A stretch of 64,000 bases of DNA from Pectobacterium brasiliense (GTDB taxonomy: Bacteria; Pseudomonadota; Gammaproteobacteria; Enterobacterales; Enterobacteriaceae), in assembly GCF_016950255.1 (NCBI RefSeq), contig NZ_JACGFN010000001.1:372001-436000 (forward strand), in the 5' to 3' direction. Shown here in pieces: positions 9,394 through 17,663 of the stretch (position 1 is its first letter; each line of letters starts with the position of its first letter). A program made the translations under genes and the position numbers. The notes below the pieces were generated by a model that worked only from the letters and a program-made list of their open reading frames with translations, was not told the origin of the DNA and did no database searches.

Positions 9394-11445
9394 ATGAAGA
9401 CACCGCAAGCTGAAAAAAGACCCCATGCACTAAGTACACATGGCGATACGCGTATCGACAATTATTACTGGCTGCGTGATGACCAGCGTACCGATCCACA
9501 GGTGTTGGATTATCTGAAGCAGGAAAACGCCTATAGCGAAGCCGTCATGGCACCTCATGAAGCACGCAAGCGGGCACTGTATGACGAAATGGTTAAACGC
9601 ATTCCGTCGACGGATATGTCTGTGCCGTATGTCAGAAAGGGTTATCGCTACCAAAGCCGCTATGAGCAGGGGAAAGAGTACGCCATCTATCTGCGCCAGC
9701 CTGAGCAGGCAACAGACGTGTGGGAAACGCTGCTGGATGGGAATCAACGTGCGGAAGGGCATGAATTTTACAGTCTCGGCACGCTTGAGGTTAGCCCTGA
9801 CAACACGCTGCTGGCGCTTTCGGAGGACTTTTTATCCCGTCGGCAGTACACGCTTCGTTTTCGCGATCTGAACAGCGGTGAGTGGTTACCGGATGTGATC
9901 GAAAATGTGACCGCTGGAGCGGAATGGTCGGCAGATTCGACGGTTCTGTATTACGTGCGCAAACATGAGCAAACGCTGTTGCCATATCAGGTCTATCGCC
10001 ACCGTCTGGGAAGCGATCCGGCGTTGGATGAGCTGGTCTATGAAGAGAAAGACGACACCTATTATGTCAGCCTGAGTAAAACGACATCAGAGCACTACAT
10101 CACCATTTATCTCAGTAGCACGACGACGAGCGAGGTGTTGTTGCTTGACGCGACGCGCCCGGATGCGTTGCCGCAGGTAGGCATTCCACGTCGAAAAGAT
10201 CATGAATATGGCATCGATCACTATCAGGATAAGTTTTATCTGCGCTCCAATCGGGAAGGGAAAAATTTTGGACTCTACCGTTCGGATAGGCCCGATGAGC
10301 AAACGCTGGAAACGCTGATTGCACCACATGCACACCGCGTACTGGAAGGTTTTGAACTGTTCCGTGACTGGCTGGTGGTTGAAGAACGGGAGCGCGGTTT
10401 GACACGCTTGCGCCAGATTCACTGGCAGACGCAGGAAGAAAAAGCGATCGCCTTTAATGATGCGAGCTATGTGACGTGGTTATCGTACAACCCTACGCCA
10501 GAAACGGCATTGATGCGGTATGGCTATTCATCAATGACAACGCCCAGCACGCTGTATGAATTGAATCTGGACACAGGCGAGCAGCAGTTACTTAAACAAG
10601 CCGAAGTGAAAGATTTCTCACCGGACAATTACCAGAGCGAGCGCTTGTGGATCACGGTTCGAGATGGCGTCGACGTTCCCGTTTCCCTCGTTTATCATCG
10701 CGATCATTTCAGCCCAGGCAAGAACCCGATACTGGTCTACGGCTATGGCGCTTATAGCCATAGCATGGATCCGGATTTTAGCGTTAGCCGTCTGAGTCTG
10801 CTGGACAGAGGGTTTGTCTTTGCCTTAACACACATTCGCGGTGGCGGTGAGCTAGGTCAGCAGTGGTACGACGATGGTCGCCTGCTCAATAAAATGCATT
10901 CCTTCACCGATTTCATCGATGTGTCTCAGGCATTGATAGAAAAAGGTTATGGCGACAGAAACAACATGTTTGCCATGGGGGGCAGTGCGGGCGGGCTATT
11001 GATGGGCGCGGTAGTGAACATGGCTCCCGATCTATTTAAGGGCGTTGTTGCTCAGGTTCCCTTCGTTGATGTGCTGACGACAATGCTGGATGAGTCTATC
11101 CCGTTGACAACCGGCGAGTATGACGAGTGGGGCGATCCGAATGAACAAATCTATTATGACTACATCAAGCAATATAGCCCCTATGACGGTATTACCGCGC
11201 AACGCTATCCGCATTTGCTGGTGACTACCGGATTACACGACTCTCAGGTTCAGTATTGGGAACCTGCAAAGTGGGTGGCGAAATTACGGGAAGTTAAAAC
11301 GGACGATCGTCTGGTGCTGCTATACACCGATATGGATGCCGGGCACGGTGGAAAATCCGGTCGTTTTAAACGTTATGATGATATTGCATTGGAATATGCT
11401 TTCCTGCTGATGGTGCTTGAAATGGTTGAGGAAGCGCACGAATAA
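9394..11445 (+). CDS. ptrB: Oligopeptidase B
   Basis: This 683-residue cytoplasmic serine peptidase cleaves short peptides after Arg or Lys. A seven-blade propeller (roughly residues 70-400) precedes the alpha/beta-hydrolase domain. The triad can be read as Ser531 (GGSAGG), Asp616 (GLHDSQ) and His651 (AGHGGKSG), close to the E. coli numbering. The ATG at 9394 starts MKTPQ; an upstream ATG in frame would add 25 unrelated residues. E. coli yebE, yebF and yebG, which lie between purT and ptrB there, are absent. Confidence 0.96.
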   Translation: MKTPQAEKRPHALSTHGDTRIDNYYWLRDDQRTDPQVLDYLKQENAYSEAVMAPHEARKRALYDEMVKRIPSTDMSVPYVRKGYRYQSRYEQGKEYAIYLRQPEQATDVWETLLDGNQRAEGHEFYSLGTLEVSPDNTLLALSEDFLSRRQYTLRFRDLNSGEWLPDVIENVTAGAEWSADSTVLYYVRKHEQTLLPYQVYRHRLGSDPALDELVYEEKDDTYYVSLSKTTSEHYITIYLSSTTTSEVLLLDATRPDALPQVGIPRRKDHEYGIDHYQDKFYLRSNREGKNFGLYRSDRPDEQTLETLIAPHAHRVLEGFELFRDWLVVEERERGLTRLRQIHWQTQEEKAIAFNDASYVTWLSYNPTPETALMRYGYSSMTTPSTLYELNLDTGEQQLLKQAEVKDFSPDNYQSERLWITVRDGVDVPVSLVYHRDHFSPGKNPILVYGYGAYSHSMDPDFSVSRLSLLDRGFVFALTHIRGGGELGQQWYDDGRLLNKMHSFTDFIDVSQALIEKGYGDRNNMFAMGGSAGGLLMGAVVNMAPDLFKGVVAQVPFVDVLTTMLDESIPLTTGEYDEWGDPNEQIYYDYIKQYSPYDGITAQRYPHLLVTTGLHDSQVQYWEPAKWVAKLREVKTDDRLVLLYTDMDAGHGGKSGRFKRYDDIALEYAFLLMVLEMVEEAHE

Positions 11446-11459
11446 CGCGTTGGTTATGA

Positions 11460-11485
11460 GGGTAAACCCGTTTTCGGGTTTACCC
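11460..11485. terminator. Hairpin after ptrB
   Basis: GGGTAAACCCG-TTTT-CGGGTTTACCC is a perfect 11-bp stem shortly after the ptrB stop. It lies between ptrB and the oppositely oriented 36-residue gene. Confidence 0.6.
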
Positions 11486-11521
11486 GATCGGCATGGCACA
11501 TTACTTAGGTCATATCACGAC

Positions 11522-11632
11522 TCAGGTAATATCAGCCTGCGGTTTCTTTGCCCTTTTATCGGCCCGTTTTTCAGCGGCCGTTTTCAGGGGCTTCTTCTTA
11601 CTGTTCTTTTTGCTATCCAGACCTTTACTCAT
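11522..11632 (-). CDS. Small lysine-rich basic protein, 36 residues
   Basis: A short frame starts at ATG 11632 with GAGG six bases upstream and encodes MSKGLDSKKNSKKKPLK then TAAEKRADKRAKK and a short tail. About a third of the residues are Lys or Arg. The composition and the MSKG start resemble small basic proteins annotated as hypothetical in enterobacteria. No domain is recognised; nucleic-acid or ribosome binding would be a guess from charge. It lies between ptrB and holE, converging with ptrB. Confidence 0.6.
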   Translation of the reverse strand: MSKGLDSKKNSKKKPLKTAAEKRADKRAKKPQADIT

Positions 11633-11734
11633 ATCTTGCCTCGCGTGATAAAAGGGTAGGTTGCCACTCCATTAACCTCTTGTGCGGGCCGATATGCAAG
11701 CAGAAAATCGTTTTTGCTGTGTACGAATGTAACT

Positions 11735-11757
11735 CGTGGAAAGGGATGTTTTCCACG
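11735..11757 (-). terminator. Possible terminator of holE
   Basis: CGTGGAAA-N7-TTTCCACG forms an 8-bp stem 37 bases after the holE stop codon. No long U-run is seen. Confidence 0.35.
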
Positions 11758-11793
11758 GGAAGGTCGTCGTAGATTGGAATGAAGGGAATAAGC

Positions 11794-12024
11794 CTACTTA
11801 GACTTCGGTTCGTAGGGTAAGCGAGAGAACTGCAGTGAGCGCTGGCGATAAAACATCACGCGTTCGCGAAAATAGTCACGCAAGTACTCGGGTTGCTCTC
11901 TCTCAACGACCTCGGGAATGACCGGCATATTGTAACGTTCTTTGAAGGCCACGCCTGACGCCGCCAAGTCTACGTTAACTTTATCCATCTCTTCTTTGGA
12001 CAATTCTGCCAGATTGTATCCCAT
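11794..12024 (-). CDS. holE: DNA polymerase III theta subunit
   Basis: This 76-residue protein has the same length as E. coli HolE and near-identical segments ([33 protein letters not shown]). It binds the epsilon proofreading subunit in the polymerase core and stabilises it. It is divergent from ftnA across 372 bp. As in E. coli it lies in the ptrB neighbourhood, though exoX is missing here. Confidence 0.96.
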   Translation of the reverse strand: MGYNLAELSKEEMDKVNVDLAASGVAFKERYNMPVIPEVVEREQPEYLRDYFRERVMFYRQRSLQFSRLPYEPKSK

Positions 12025-12197
12025 ACCGTTTTCTCCTGCTTATTGGCCACAGACTGATGCGTGTCACGGTAAAGTAGTGACAGGAAAATGGCAAGCGTTC
12101 ACCTTATCATGTGGATGTTTATTATTCTCATTACGAAATGGGAATCATTTTTAATACAAACGTGCCATACATCATATCACTCGTGGCTGTTATTTTT

Positions 12198-12216
12198 GAT
12201 AATAACAATGATTCGC
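12198..12216 (+). promoter_or_regulatory. Fur-box-like site 1 upstream of ftnA
   Basis: The 19-mer beginning GATAATAACAATGATT matches about 14 of 19 positions of the Fur consensus. In E. coli ftnA is activated by Fur from upstream boxes. The match here is moderate in a very AT-rich spacer, so chance similarity is possible. Confidence 0.4.
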
Positions 12217-12244
12217 AATAATATATTTACGCTAAGACTTAAGT

Positions 12245-12263
12245 GATAATAAATATCAATAAC
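12245..12263 (+). promoter_or_regulatory. Fur-box-like site 2 upstream of ftnA
   Basis: GATAATAAATATCAATAAC matches about 14 of 19 Fur consensus positions, 29 bp from site 1. Several boxes in a row would fit the E. coli model of Fur displacing H-NS at ftnA. Confidence 0.4.
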
Positions 12264-12396
12264 ATAAATGTTAACCTGTTGTTTAAATGGTGTTTTTTGT
12301 TAATTGAATATCAATGTTAATAAAGTGTTTTTTATTTTATTTTTTCAGGCATAATGCCCTGAATAATTTCACCTGCCGGGAAAATAGGGAGTTAAC

Positions 12397-12903
12397 ATGT
12401 TAAAAAAAGAAATGATTCAGAAGCTGAATGAGCAACTTAATCTGGAGTTTTATTCCGCGAATTTGTATCTGCAAATGAGCGCATGGTGCGGTGACAAAGG
12501 TTTTGAAGGCGCATCCAGTTTCCTGAAGACGCATTCTCAGGAAGAAATGCAGCACATGCAGCGCCTGTTTGACTATCTGGACGACACCGGAAGCCTGCCT
12601 GTATTAGGCGCGATTGCTGCACCGCCGATTGATTTTGATTCACTGGCTGATGTCTTCAAGCTGACCTATGAACACGAACAGCTGATCACTGCAAAAATTA
12701 ATGAGCTGGCGCATGAGGCGATGGCGCTGCAGGATTACTCTACATTCAACTTCCTGCAATGGTACGTTGCTGAGCAGCACGAAGAAGAGAAATTGTTCCG
12801 TTCTATTCTGGACAAATTGGCGTTAGTCAAAGCCAGCGAAGGCGGCCTGTTCTTCATCGATCAGGACCTGAAAAAAATGTCTGCGGCGGCACCGTCAACC
12901 TAA
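12397..12903 (+). CDS. ftnA: Non-heme ferritin FtnA
   Basis: This 168-residue iron-storage subunit forms a 24-mer shell that oxidises and stores iron. Ferroxidase ligands Glu17, Glu50 and His53 are in place ([20 protein letters not shown]). GGGAG precedes the ATG. Its spacer to holE is strongly AT-rich with Fur-like boxes. E. coli ftnA is not next to holE, so this is a local difference in order. Confidence 0.95.
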   Translation: MLKKEMIQKLNEQLNLEFYSANLYLQMSAWCGDKGFEGASSFLKTHSQEEMQHMQRLFDYLDDTGSLPVLGAIAAPPIDFDSLADVFKLTYEHEQLITAKINELAHEAMALQDYSTFNFLQWYVAEQHEEEKLFRSILDKLALVKASEGGLFFIDQDLKKMSAAAPST

Positions 12904-12945
12904 TGACAAACGACGCTTCTGTCGGCCAATAAGTAGTTGAATGAC

Positions 12946-12976
12946 GCGGGATAATATTCTCCTTATCCCGCCTTTT
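12946..12976 (+). terminator. Terminator after ftnA
   Basis: GCGGGATAA / TTATCCCGC stem with an 8-base loop, followed by CTTTT. Confidence 0.75.
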
Positions 12977-13184
12977 CCCTTCCCGAACGCCCTTTCTGCC
13001 AGTACCAAATTACCGATATTATTCCCGAACTCCGTACTCGACTTCACCTTCCTCTGTCGCTATGATCGCATCAGTCGTGATATACAACATTCTGTTTTAT
13101 AAGGGTTGAGGCTGTCTTTCTCTGATTCGGATAAGGCTGCAAAACTCACACATCATTGTTTGAATACGCCATGTCGGGAATACC

Positions 13185-13541
13185 ATGATGAAGAAATTTT
13201 TGCTATCCATCGTGCTTACTTCACTTTCTGTGAATGCCTTTGCTGCCGCTAAACTGGCAAATATCAGCCGGTTTGAATACGGCGATCGCTGGGCTTTCAC
13301 GCGTGAGGAAGTTCAACTGATTTGCCGCCCTGGCAATGCGCTGTACGCCTTACATACCGGGACGCTGATGCAATATCCGCTAAACGATGTTGCCATTGCG
13401 CAAATGAAATCCGGGCAGGTGAGCGCGCAACCGATAGATGCGATCTGGCTGGACGATCCTAAGCATCCTGGACAGAAAAAAAGCCTTCAGCCATTTATCG
13501 AGCGTGCAGAGCAGTTATGTAAGCCAGACGCTAAACCATGA
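13185..13541 (+). CDS. yebY: YebY-like exported protein (DUF2511)
   Basis: This 118-residue protein has a signal peptide ([20 protein letters not shown], cut near residue 20). The body closely resembles E. coli YebY ([30 protein letters not shown]), with two cysteines that could pair in the periplasm. Function is unknown; in E. coli it lies with the copper-related yobA-yebZ, which are absent here. The start may be the first or second ATG of an ATG-ATG pair. SdsR follows, as in E. coli. Confidence 0.9.
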   Translation: MMKKFLLSIVLTSLSVNAFAAAKLANISRFEYGDRWAFTREEVQLICRPGNALYALHTGTLMQYPLNDVAIAQMKSGQVSAQPIDAIWLDDPKHPGQKKSLQPFIERAEQLCKPDAKP

Positions 13542-13662
13542 AGTGATTGATTTGCTTATTAATGTTAAATAATTACTTCTTTATGGTTAAGGTAAAGTGT
13601 GAAATCTGTTCCATTTGTGATGATTGCGAATAGGTTAAAGCTGGAAAACGCGAGGGAGTTGG

Positions 13663-13669
13663 CTAAGCT
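13663..13669 (+). promoter_or_regulatory. Sigma-S type -10 element of sdsR
   Basis: GGCTAAGCTTAAG contains the extended stationary-phase -10 pattern (KCTAYRCTTAA) about eight bases before the predicted start of SdsR. SdsR is known to depend on RpoS in E. coli and Salmonella. Confidence 0.7.
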
Positions 13670-13676
13670 TAAGTCT

Positions 13677-13779
13677 ACAAGGCTAGTACAGCTTGTATAA
13701 ATGCCAACTTTTAGCGCACGGCTCTCCCAAGAGCCATTTCCCTAGACTGAATACAGGAATCGTGTTCAGTCTTTTTTTT
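13677..13779 (+). ncRNA. sdsR: Small RNA SdsR (RyeB)
   Basis: The segment ATGCCAACTTTTAGCGCACG, then GGCTCTCCCAAGAGCC, and the 3' terminator stem GACTGAATAC / GTGTTCAGTC with eight T residues match enterobacterial SdsR almost base for base. SdsR is an Hfq-dependent stationary-phase RNA that lowers outer-membrane protein and mutS mRNAs. The neighbour yebY is the same as in E. coli. The 5' end is placed from the -10 element and is accurate to a few bases. An antisense partner (RyeA/SraC) exists in E. coli; I cannot confirm one here. Confidence 0.93.
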
Positions 13780-13816
13780 GATGTATCGGTTGACGATTTT
13801 TGTCAATTAAGATGTC

Positions 13817-13850
13817 GGTACGAGGCGAGTTTCGTCTCTGCGTACCTTTT
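13817..13850 (+). terminator. Hairpin with U-tail downstream of sdsR
   Basis: GGTAC-GAGGCGA with TCGTCTC-TGC-GTACC folds into a two-part stem (one G-T pair, a three-base bulge) followed by TTTT. No reading frame leads into it. It could be a second terminator or part of an unannotated transcript. Confidence 0.4.
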
Positions 13851-14069
13851 AAAGGCTTTTAAAATAAATGCTTGCTAAAGGTTTTCATACGTGCGTTAAT
13901 AGCTCGTCGGTTTGATTCGCAGACCTAAAAAGCAGTTTAGTAAAGCAGTTCTCATTTCCAAGTGTTATCCATAGATATCCCTTCTTTTGAGCCTCCTTAT
14001 CGTTGCTAATTAAATTCTGTGCACAGGCCCTATTTGCCGGAAGGCACTATACAAATTAAGGTAATATTT

Positions 14070-14282
14070 ATGTCTAATAAAATGACTGGTTTAGTAAAAT
14101 GGTTTGACGCTGGTAAAGGTTTTGGTTTCATTACTCCTGACAATGGCAGCAAAGATGTATTCGTACATTTCTCTGCTATTCAGAGCAACGATTTCAAAAC
14201 GCTGGACGAAGGCCAAAAGGTTGAGTTCACCATCGAAAACGGCCAGAAAGGCCCAGCAGCTGGCAACGTTGTCGCGCTGTAA
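14070..14282 (+). CDS. Cold-shock protein, CspA/CspG-like
   Basis: This 70-residue single OB-fold RNA chaperone has both RNP motifs ([18 protein letters not shown]). The start [12 protein letters not shown] resembles CspB and CspG, and the end AAGNVVAL resembles CspA. The ATG at 14070 follows AAGG and gives the family length. The upstream region is long and could be a structured leader, but no canonical cold box was recognised. Which csp paralogue it is cannot be settled without alignment. Confidence 0.92.
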   Translation: MSNKMTGLVKWFDAGKGFGFITPDNGSKDVFVHFSAIQSNDFKTLDEGQKVEFTIENGQKGPAAGNVVAL

Positions 14283-14346
14283 TTGAATTAATGTTTCTCT
14301 TGCGATAGCGATGATGGTGTAAACCGGAGCAGCCAAGAAAAGCAAT

Positions 14347-14378
14347 AAAAAAACCCTAGCGTAAAGCTGGGGTTTTTT
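14347..14378 (+). terminator. Terminator after the csp gene
   Basis: AAAAAACCC-TAGC / GCTGGGG-TTTTTT forms a stem with a U-tail about 65 bases after the stop. Confidence 0.75.
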
Positions 14379-14615
14379 GTTTTTATATCTCATCACCGCT
14401 TACTGAATTTTATCTTCAGCACTCAGCAGCCTATATTATTTTATTCCTCATCATCCGTAAGCGTTCAGTTTCATTAACTACGGTATAGCGAAAGGACATA
14501 ATTTCTTTACCTTCATTATAAAATGCCTTTTATCACAATCTAATCGACAGGTTCATATTCCGTTTATAGCCGTTATCGACTAAGTTTATAGAACACGACG
14601 TAATGGGAGGAAACA

Positions 14616-14762
14616 ATGACTGAGAAAAATACGGGCACCAAACACAAGGATGAAAATGACCATCCGGCAAAAGATGCACCAAAAGATCAGGGGGAGATTC
14701 CGCGCAAACGTGATGACAGCAAGGATGATGTCGATGATCCGTTTGATGCGAATAAGGCTTAA
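14616..14762 (+). CDS. Small charged protein, 48 residues
   Basis: A frame with a strong GGGAGG site seven bases before the ATG encodes MTEKNTGTKHKDENDHPAKD followed by APKDQGEIPRKRDD and an acidic end. It is almost free of hydrophobic residues and has no cysteine, so it is probably disordered. No family is recognised. The 230 bases upstream, after the csp terminator, hold no other gene. It may be a stress-induced hydrophilic protein; that is only inference from composition. Confidence 0.65.
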   Translation: MTEKNTGTKHKDENDHPAKDAPKDQGEIPRKRDDSKDDVDDPFDANKA

Positions 14763-14804
14763 TAGGTTGGCGACGGGCTTCTGTCGCCAATATGCAGCGA
14801 AAAG

Positions 14805-15287
14805 TTAGTGCGCTTTAGGCGCGACGGTGGCCGATGCATCGGGGGTGAAATAATCGCTCTCATCCACAATTGGAATATAAATCCGAACCCATTCAGTCCC
14901 TTCAACCATCTCCCAGCTATGTCCTTCTCCCTGAGTGTCGGCGGCAATCAAGACGGTTCCAGGAGAAAGCAGAAAAGTGGAACCATCGCTAACTCGAAAT
15001 TTCAACGTGCCTTTCAGCGTGATGACATATTGCTTGCGCGGTGCCGGGTGGACATTCTTCTCCCAGTCTTCAGTAGAATTACTGAGCCAAAATTTCTGTG
15101 CGGTGATTTTTTCCAGAGCTGGCACGCGGCCTGTTACGAAGGCCGAGTGATTGTCGGGTGTATTGATCAGTTTGATAGCGGGTATCCGTGCTTCCTCCGC
15201 GTGAGATGAGGGAAGCACTGCGGAATAAGCCGTAACGGAAACCAACAATCCGGCAAGCGCCAGAATAAAACGCGATGTCTTTTTCAT
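14805..15287 (-). CDS. Exported cupin-domain protein
   Basis: This 160-residue protein starts with a signal peptide (MKKTSRFILALAGLLVSVTA) and continues as a single cupin barrel: RKQYVITLKGTLKFRVSDGS and a second motif around GEGHSWEMVEG. The histidine set is incomplete compared with classical metal cupins, so catalysis is uncertain. It is likely periplasmic. It is divergent from the dehydrogenase gene next to it. It resembles proteins annotated as cupin-domain hypothetical proteins; no substrate can be named. Confidence 0.75.
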   Translation of the reverse strand: MKKTSRFILALAGLLVSVTAYSAVLPSSHAEEARIPAIKLINTPDNHSAFVTGRVPALEKITAQKFWLSNSTEDWEKNVHPAPRKQYVITLKGTLKFRVSDGSTFLLSPGTVLIAADTQGEGHSWEMVEGTEWVRIYIPIVDESDYFTPDASATVAPKAH

Positions 15288-15524
15288 TTAAATAAAATCC
15301 ATATTATCTATGTCCGATGAGCAGGCAAAACCCTATATATGTCAGCCGTCTCTGCGTACGTCTTACAACGTCGGGGATGGTACTGCTGGGGGAAATCCTT
15401 CACCAGATGGTTAAAGCAATCGCACTGATTGGCATATTGCTTGATTTGTTTATATTTTATTCACTCCAGTTCCGCAGTAGGATGAAACCGGTGAAGCGTA
15501 AATCAGTAGATGAAGGGAATAGAT

Positions 15525-16592
15525 ATGCAGATTTCAGCCAGCCGTCTGATGGCGACGACACAAAGCGTATTGCAAAAAGCAGGATGTGAAGAAAACGAAG
15601 CTCGAACTGTCACCGAACACCTTGTGGCCGCGAATCTAAAAGGGCATGACAGCCACGGCGTGGGGATGTTGCCACATTATGTGGCGTTCATCGAGAAAGG
15701 CATCATGCACCCGAATACACCAGCGCGTTTAGTGCGTGACGGTGGGGCGGTGCTGCAATTTACTGGCGATCGCGGTTTTGGCCAGCGTACGGGTAAAGAA
15801 GCGATGCAGGCGGCTATTGAGCGAGTGAAAACGACGGGCGTGTGTTTAATGACGCTATCGTCTACCTGTCATTTGGGACGTATCGGCACCTATGGAGAAA
15901 TGGCAGCGGACGCTGGGCTCGTGTCGATACACTTCGTCAACGTTAACGATCTCGACCCGATTGTGGCTCCCTGGTGTGGCAGCGAAGCTCGTTTCGGGAC
16001 GAACCCTATCTGCATTGCATTCCCGCCAACGGAGCATAACGCGGCCTTTGTTCTGGATTTCGCCACCAGCGTGGTTGCGCTGGGGAAAACCCGTGTCGCG
16101 TATCTGGCGGGCAAAACGTTTGATGAAGAGGTCATGCTGGATTGTCACGGTGTTTCCACGAACGATCCGAAAGTCATGTGGGAAGGCGAAAAGCACGGTG
16201 CCTTGAAACCCATTGCGAAGCATAAAGGCGGCGGGTTGATTTTAGCGGCTGAAATGCTGGCAGGGCTGTTATCTGGTGGAGGAACCATTCAACCGGAGAA
16301 CGCGCGTCAGGGGGCGATAGTGAATAACATGACGACGATTGTTATCGATCCCGCCAGTATGGTGTCTATGGCGTGGTTGCAGAAAGAATATGATGCGATG
16401 CTGGACTACGTTCGCTCTTCAACAGCTCCCGATCCGGCACAGCCTATTTTAATCGCTGGTGAACCGGAGCGTATTTCGCAGGCACAGCGTCGTGCAGACG
16501 GTATTGACTTGTCCGATCAGGAGTGGCAGAAAATCGTGGAAGCAGGGATCGCTTTGGGGATGAATCCAGCCGAGTTCACGTTAATAGCATAA
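15525..16592 (+). CDS. Malate/L-lactate dehydrogenase family protein (HcxB/YbiC-like)
   Basis: This 355-residue member of the LDH2/MDH2 family oxidises 2-hydroxy acids with NAD(P). Family motifs are GHDSHGVGMLPHYV, CHLGRIGTYGE, FGTNPICIAFP and LDFATSVVALGKTRVA. It is most like E. coli YbiC (HcxB). The ATG at 15525 follows AAGGG; a longer frame from 15510 lacks a better site. The extensin-like gene starts 39 bp downstream, so they may share a transcript. The substrate is not clear from sequence. Confidence 0.88.
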   Translation: MQISASRLMATTQSVLQKAGCEENEARTVTEHLVAANLKGHDSHGVGMLPHYVAFIEKGIMHPNTPARLVRDGGAVLQFTGDRGFGQRTGKEAMQAAIERVKTTGVCLMTLSSTCHLGRIGTYGEMAADAGLVSIHFVNVNDLDPIVAPWCGSEARFGTNPICIAFPPTEHNAAFVLDFATSVVALGKTRVAYLAGKTFDEEVMLDCHGVSTNDPKVMWEGEKHGALKPIAKHKGGGLILAAEMLAGLLSGGGTIQPENARQGAIVNNMTTIVIDPASMVSMAWLQKEYDAMLDYVRSSTAPDPAQPILIAGEPERISQAQRRADGIDLSDQEWQKIVEAGIALGMNPAEFTLIA

Positions 16593-16631
16593 TATTATTC
16601 AGGAGAAGACAATAATCGGGAGACGAAACGG

Positions 16632-17327
16632 ATGCGGGGATGGGGAATAGTTGTGATGATACTCGGGGCGCTGGTGGCTCTGGCTCCCTGGATCCAACGT
16701 CAACTCCCGCCTGGCTACGATCCTTTTTCTCCGCTGTCCGTTGATGACCCACCCACGTTTATAACTCGGCTGAAAATGAAGTCTGTCGCCAGCGATCCTG
16801 AGGCTTGTCTGGCGGTATTAAAGCAGGCGCAGGAAAACGGGCGGCTACGATTCTCCGAGGCCAATGATATCAGTGGGCAATGTCCGGTAGTGTCGCCCGT
16901 CCGGATACAAAGTTTTGGTGCGGTCACACTCAGTTCCAGTTTTCTTGCCAGTTGCCCGCTGGCGCTGAGTAGCACCATGTTTGTGGCACAGGTCGCGGTG
17001 CCGCAGGCGCAGTCACTTGGCACGTCGCTGACGCGTATCGATCATATGGGTAGCTACGCCTGTCGCAATATCTACCATCGACCGGAAGGGCGTTTGAGTG
17101 AGCATGCAACGGCGGACGCGTGGGATATTGCCGCGTTTCGTCTCTCTGACGGTCGGCAGGTTAGCGTCCTGAATCAGTGGTCGGCAACGGACGAACGCGG
17201 CAGCTATTTGCGTACCACGTTCAGGGAAAGCTGTCGCTTTTTCGGTAATTCGCTGGGGCCGGAATATAACGCCGCACATGCTAATCACTTTCACTTTGGC
17301 ATGCGAGGTTTTGGCGTGTGTCGATGA
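16632..17327 (+). CDS. Extensin-like family protein
   Basis: This 231-residue protein has an N-terminal membrane anchor or signal (GIVVMILGALVALAPWI) and a C-terminal extensin-like domain with four or more cysteines. The pattern SEHATADAWDI and HANHFHFGM places His and Asp residues as in LAS-type zinc peptidases, which suggests a cell-wall peptidase fold. It is probably periplasmic. GGGAG precedes the ATG. Despite its name the family is bacterial and is not evidence of plant-derived DNA. Confidence 0.82.
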   Translation: MRGWGIVVMILGALVALAPWIQRQLPPGYDPFSPLSVDDPPTFITRLKMKSVASDPEACLAVLKQAQENGRLRFSEANDISGQCPVVSPVRIQSFGAVTLSSSFLASCPLALSSTMFVAQVAVPQAQSLGTSLTRIDHMGSYACRNIYHRPEGRLSEHATADAWDIAAFRLSDGRQVSVLNQWSATDERGSYLRTTFRESCRFFGNSLGPEYNAAHANHFHFGMRGFGVCR

Positions 17328-17346
17328 AAATACTCAGGTGAGAAAA

Positions 17347-17538
17347 CTAGAAATCAGCGTATTCCTGAGCGGGGATCCAGAAGCCGTCAATATAGTCTTC
17401 GATGGGGAAGCAGCCCGCGCGGCGTAGGCGCTGTTCGTCCATCGCTTGCAGACACTGCGCTTCGGTGTTGTAGGCCCCGACGACCACATCGTCACAGCCA
17501 TGCCCGAGATAACAAACAAATATCACTAATGCAAACAT
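17347..17538 (-). CDS. yebW: YebW family protein (DUF1482)
   Basis: This 63-residue protein has the same length as E. coli YebW and shares its pattern (MFALVIFVCYL, YNTEAQCLQAM, GCFPIEDYIDGFW). The hydrophobic start suggests membrane insertion or export, with four cysteines after it. Function is unknown. It is upstream-adjacent to rsmF's 3' end, as in E. coli, where yebV lies between; yebV is absent here. Confidence 0.92.
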   Translation of the reverse strand: MFALVIFVCYLGHGCDDVVVGAYNTEAQCLQAMDEQRLRRAGCFPIEDYIDGFWIPAQEYADF

Positions 17539-17617
17539 GCCGTTCTCCAGACATTACCGATTTTCTCTATCTGTCAGGATAATTGTAGATGAAAATCAGT
17601 GAGGAAAGGCAGAACGG

Positions 17618-17661
17618 GCGGTTCATCAGGTGGTTTTATCGCCACCTGATGCAGAAACCGC
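17618..17661. terminator. Long hairpin at the rsmF 3' end
   Basis: CATCAGGTGG-N8-CCACCTGATG is a perfect 10-bp stem, extended outward by GCGGTT / AACCGC. It ends three bases before the rsmF stop codon. Confidence 0.5.
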
Positions 17662-17663
17662 AT

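Noticed and set aside
15317..15589. A 90-codon frame overlapping the start of the dehydrogenase gene
   Set aside because: No ribosome site, an unlikely sequence, and a 65-bp overlap with a well-supported gene.
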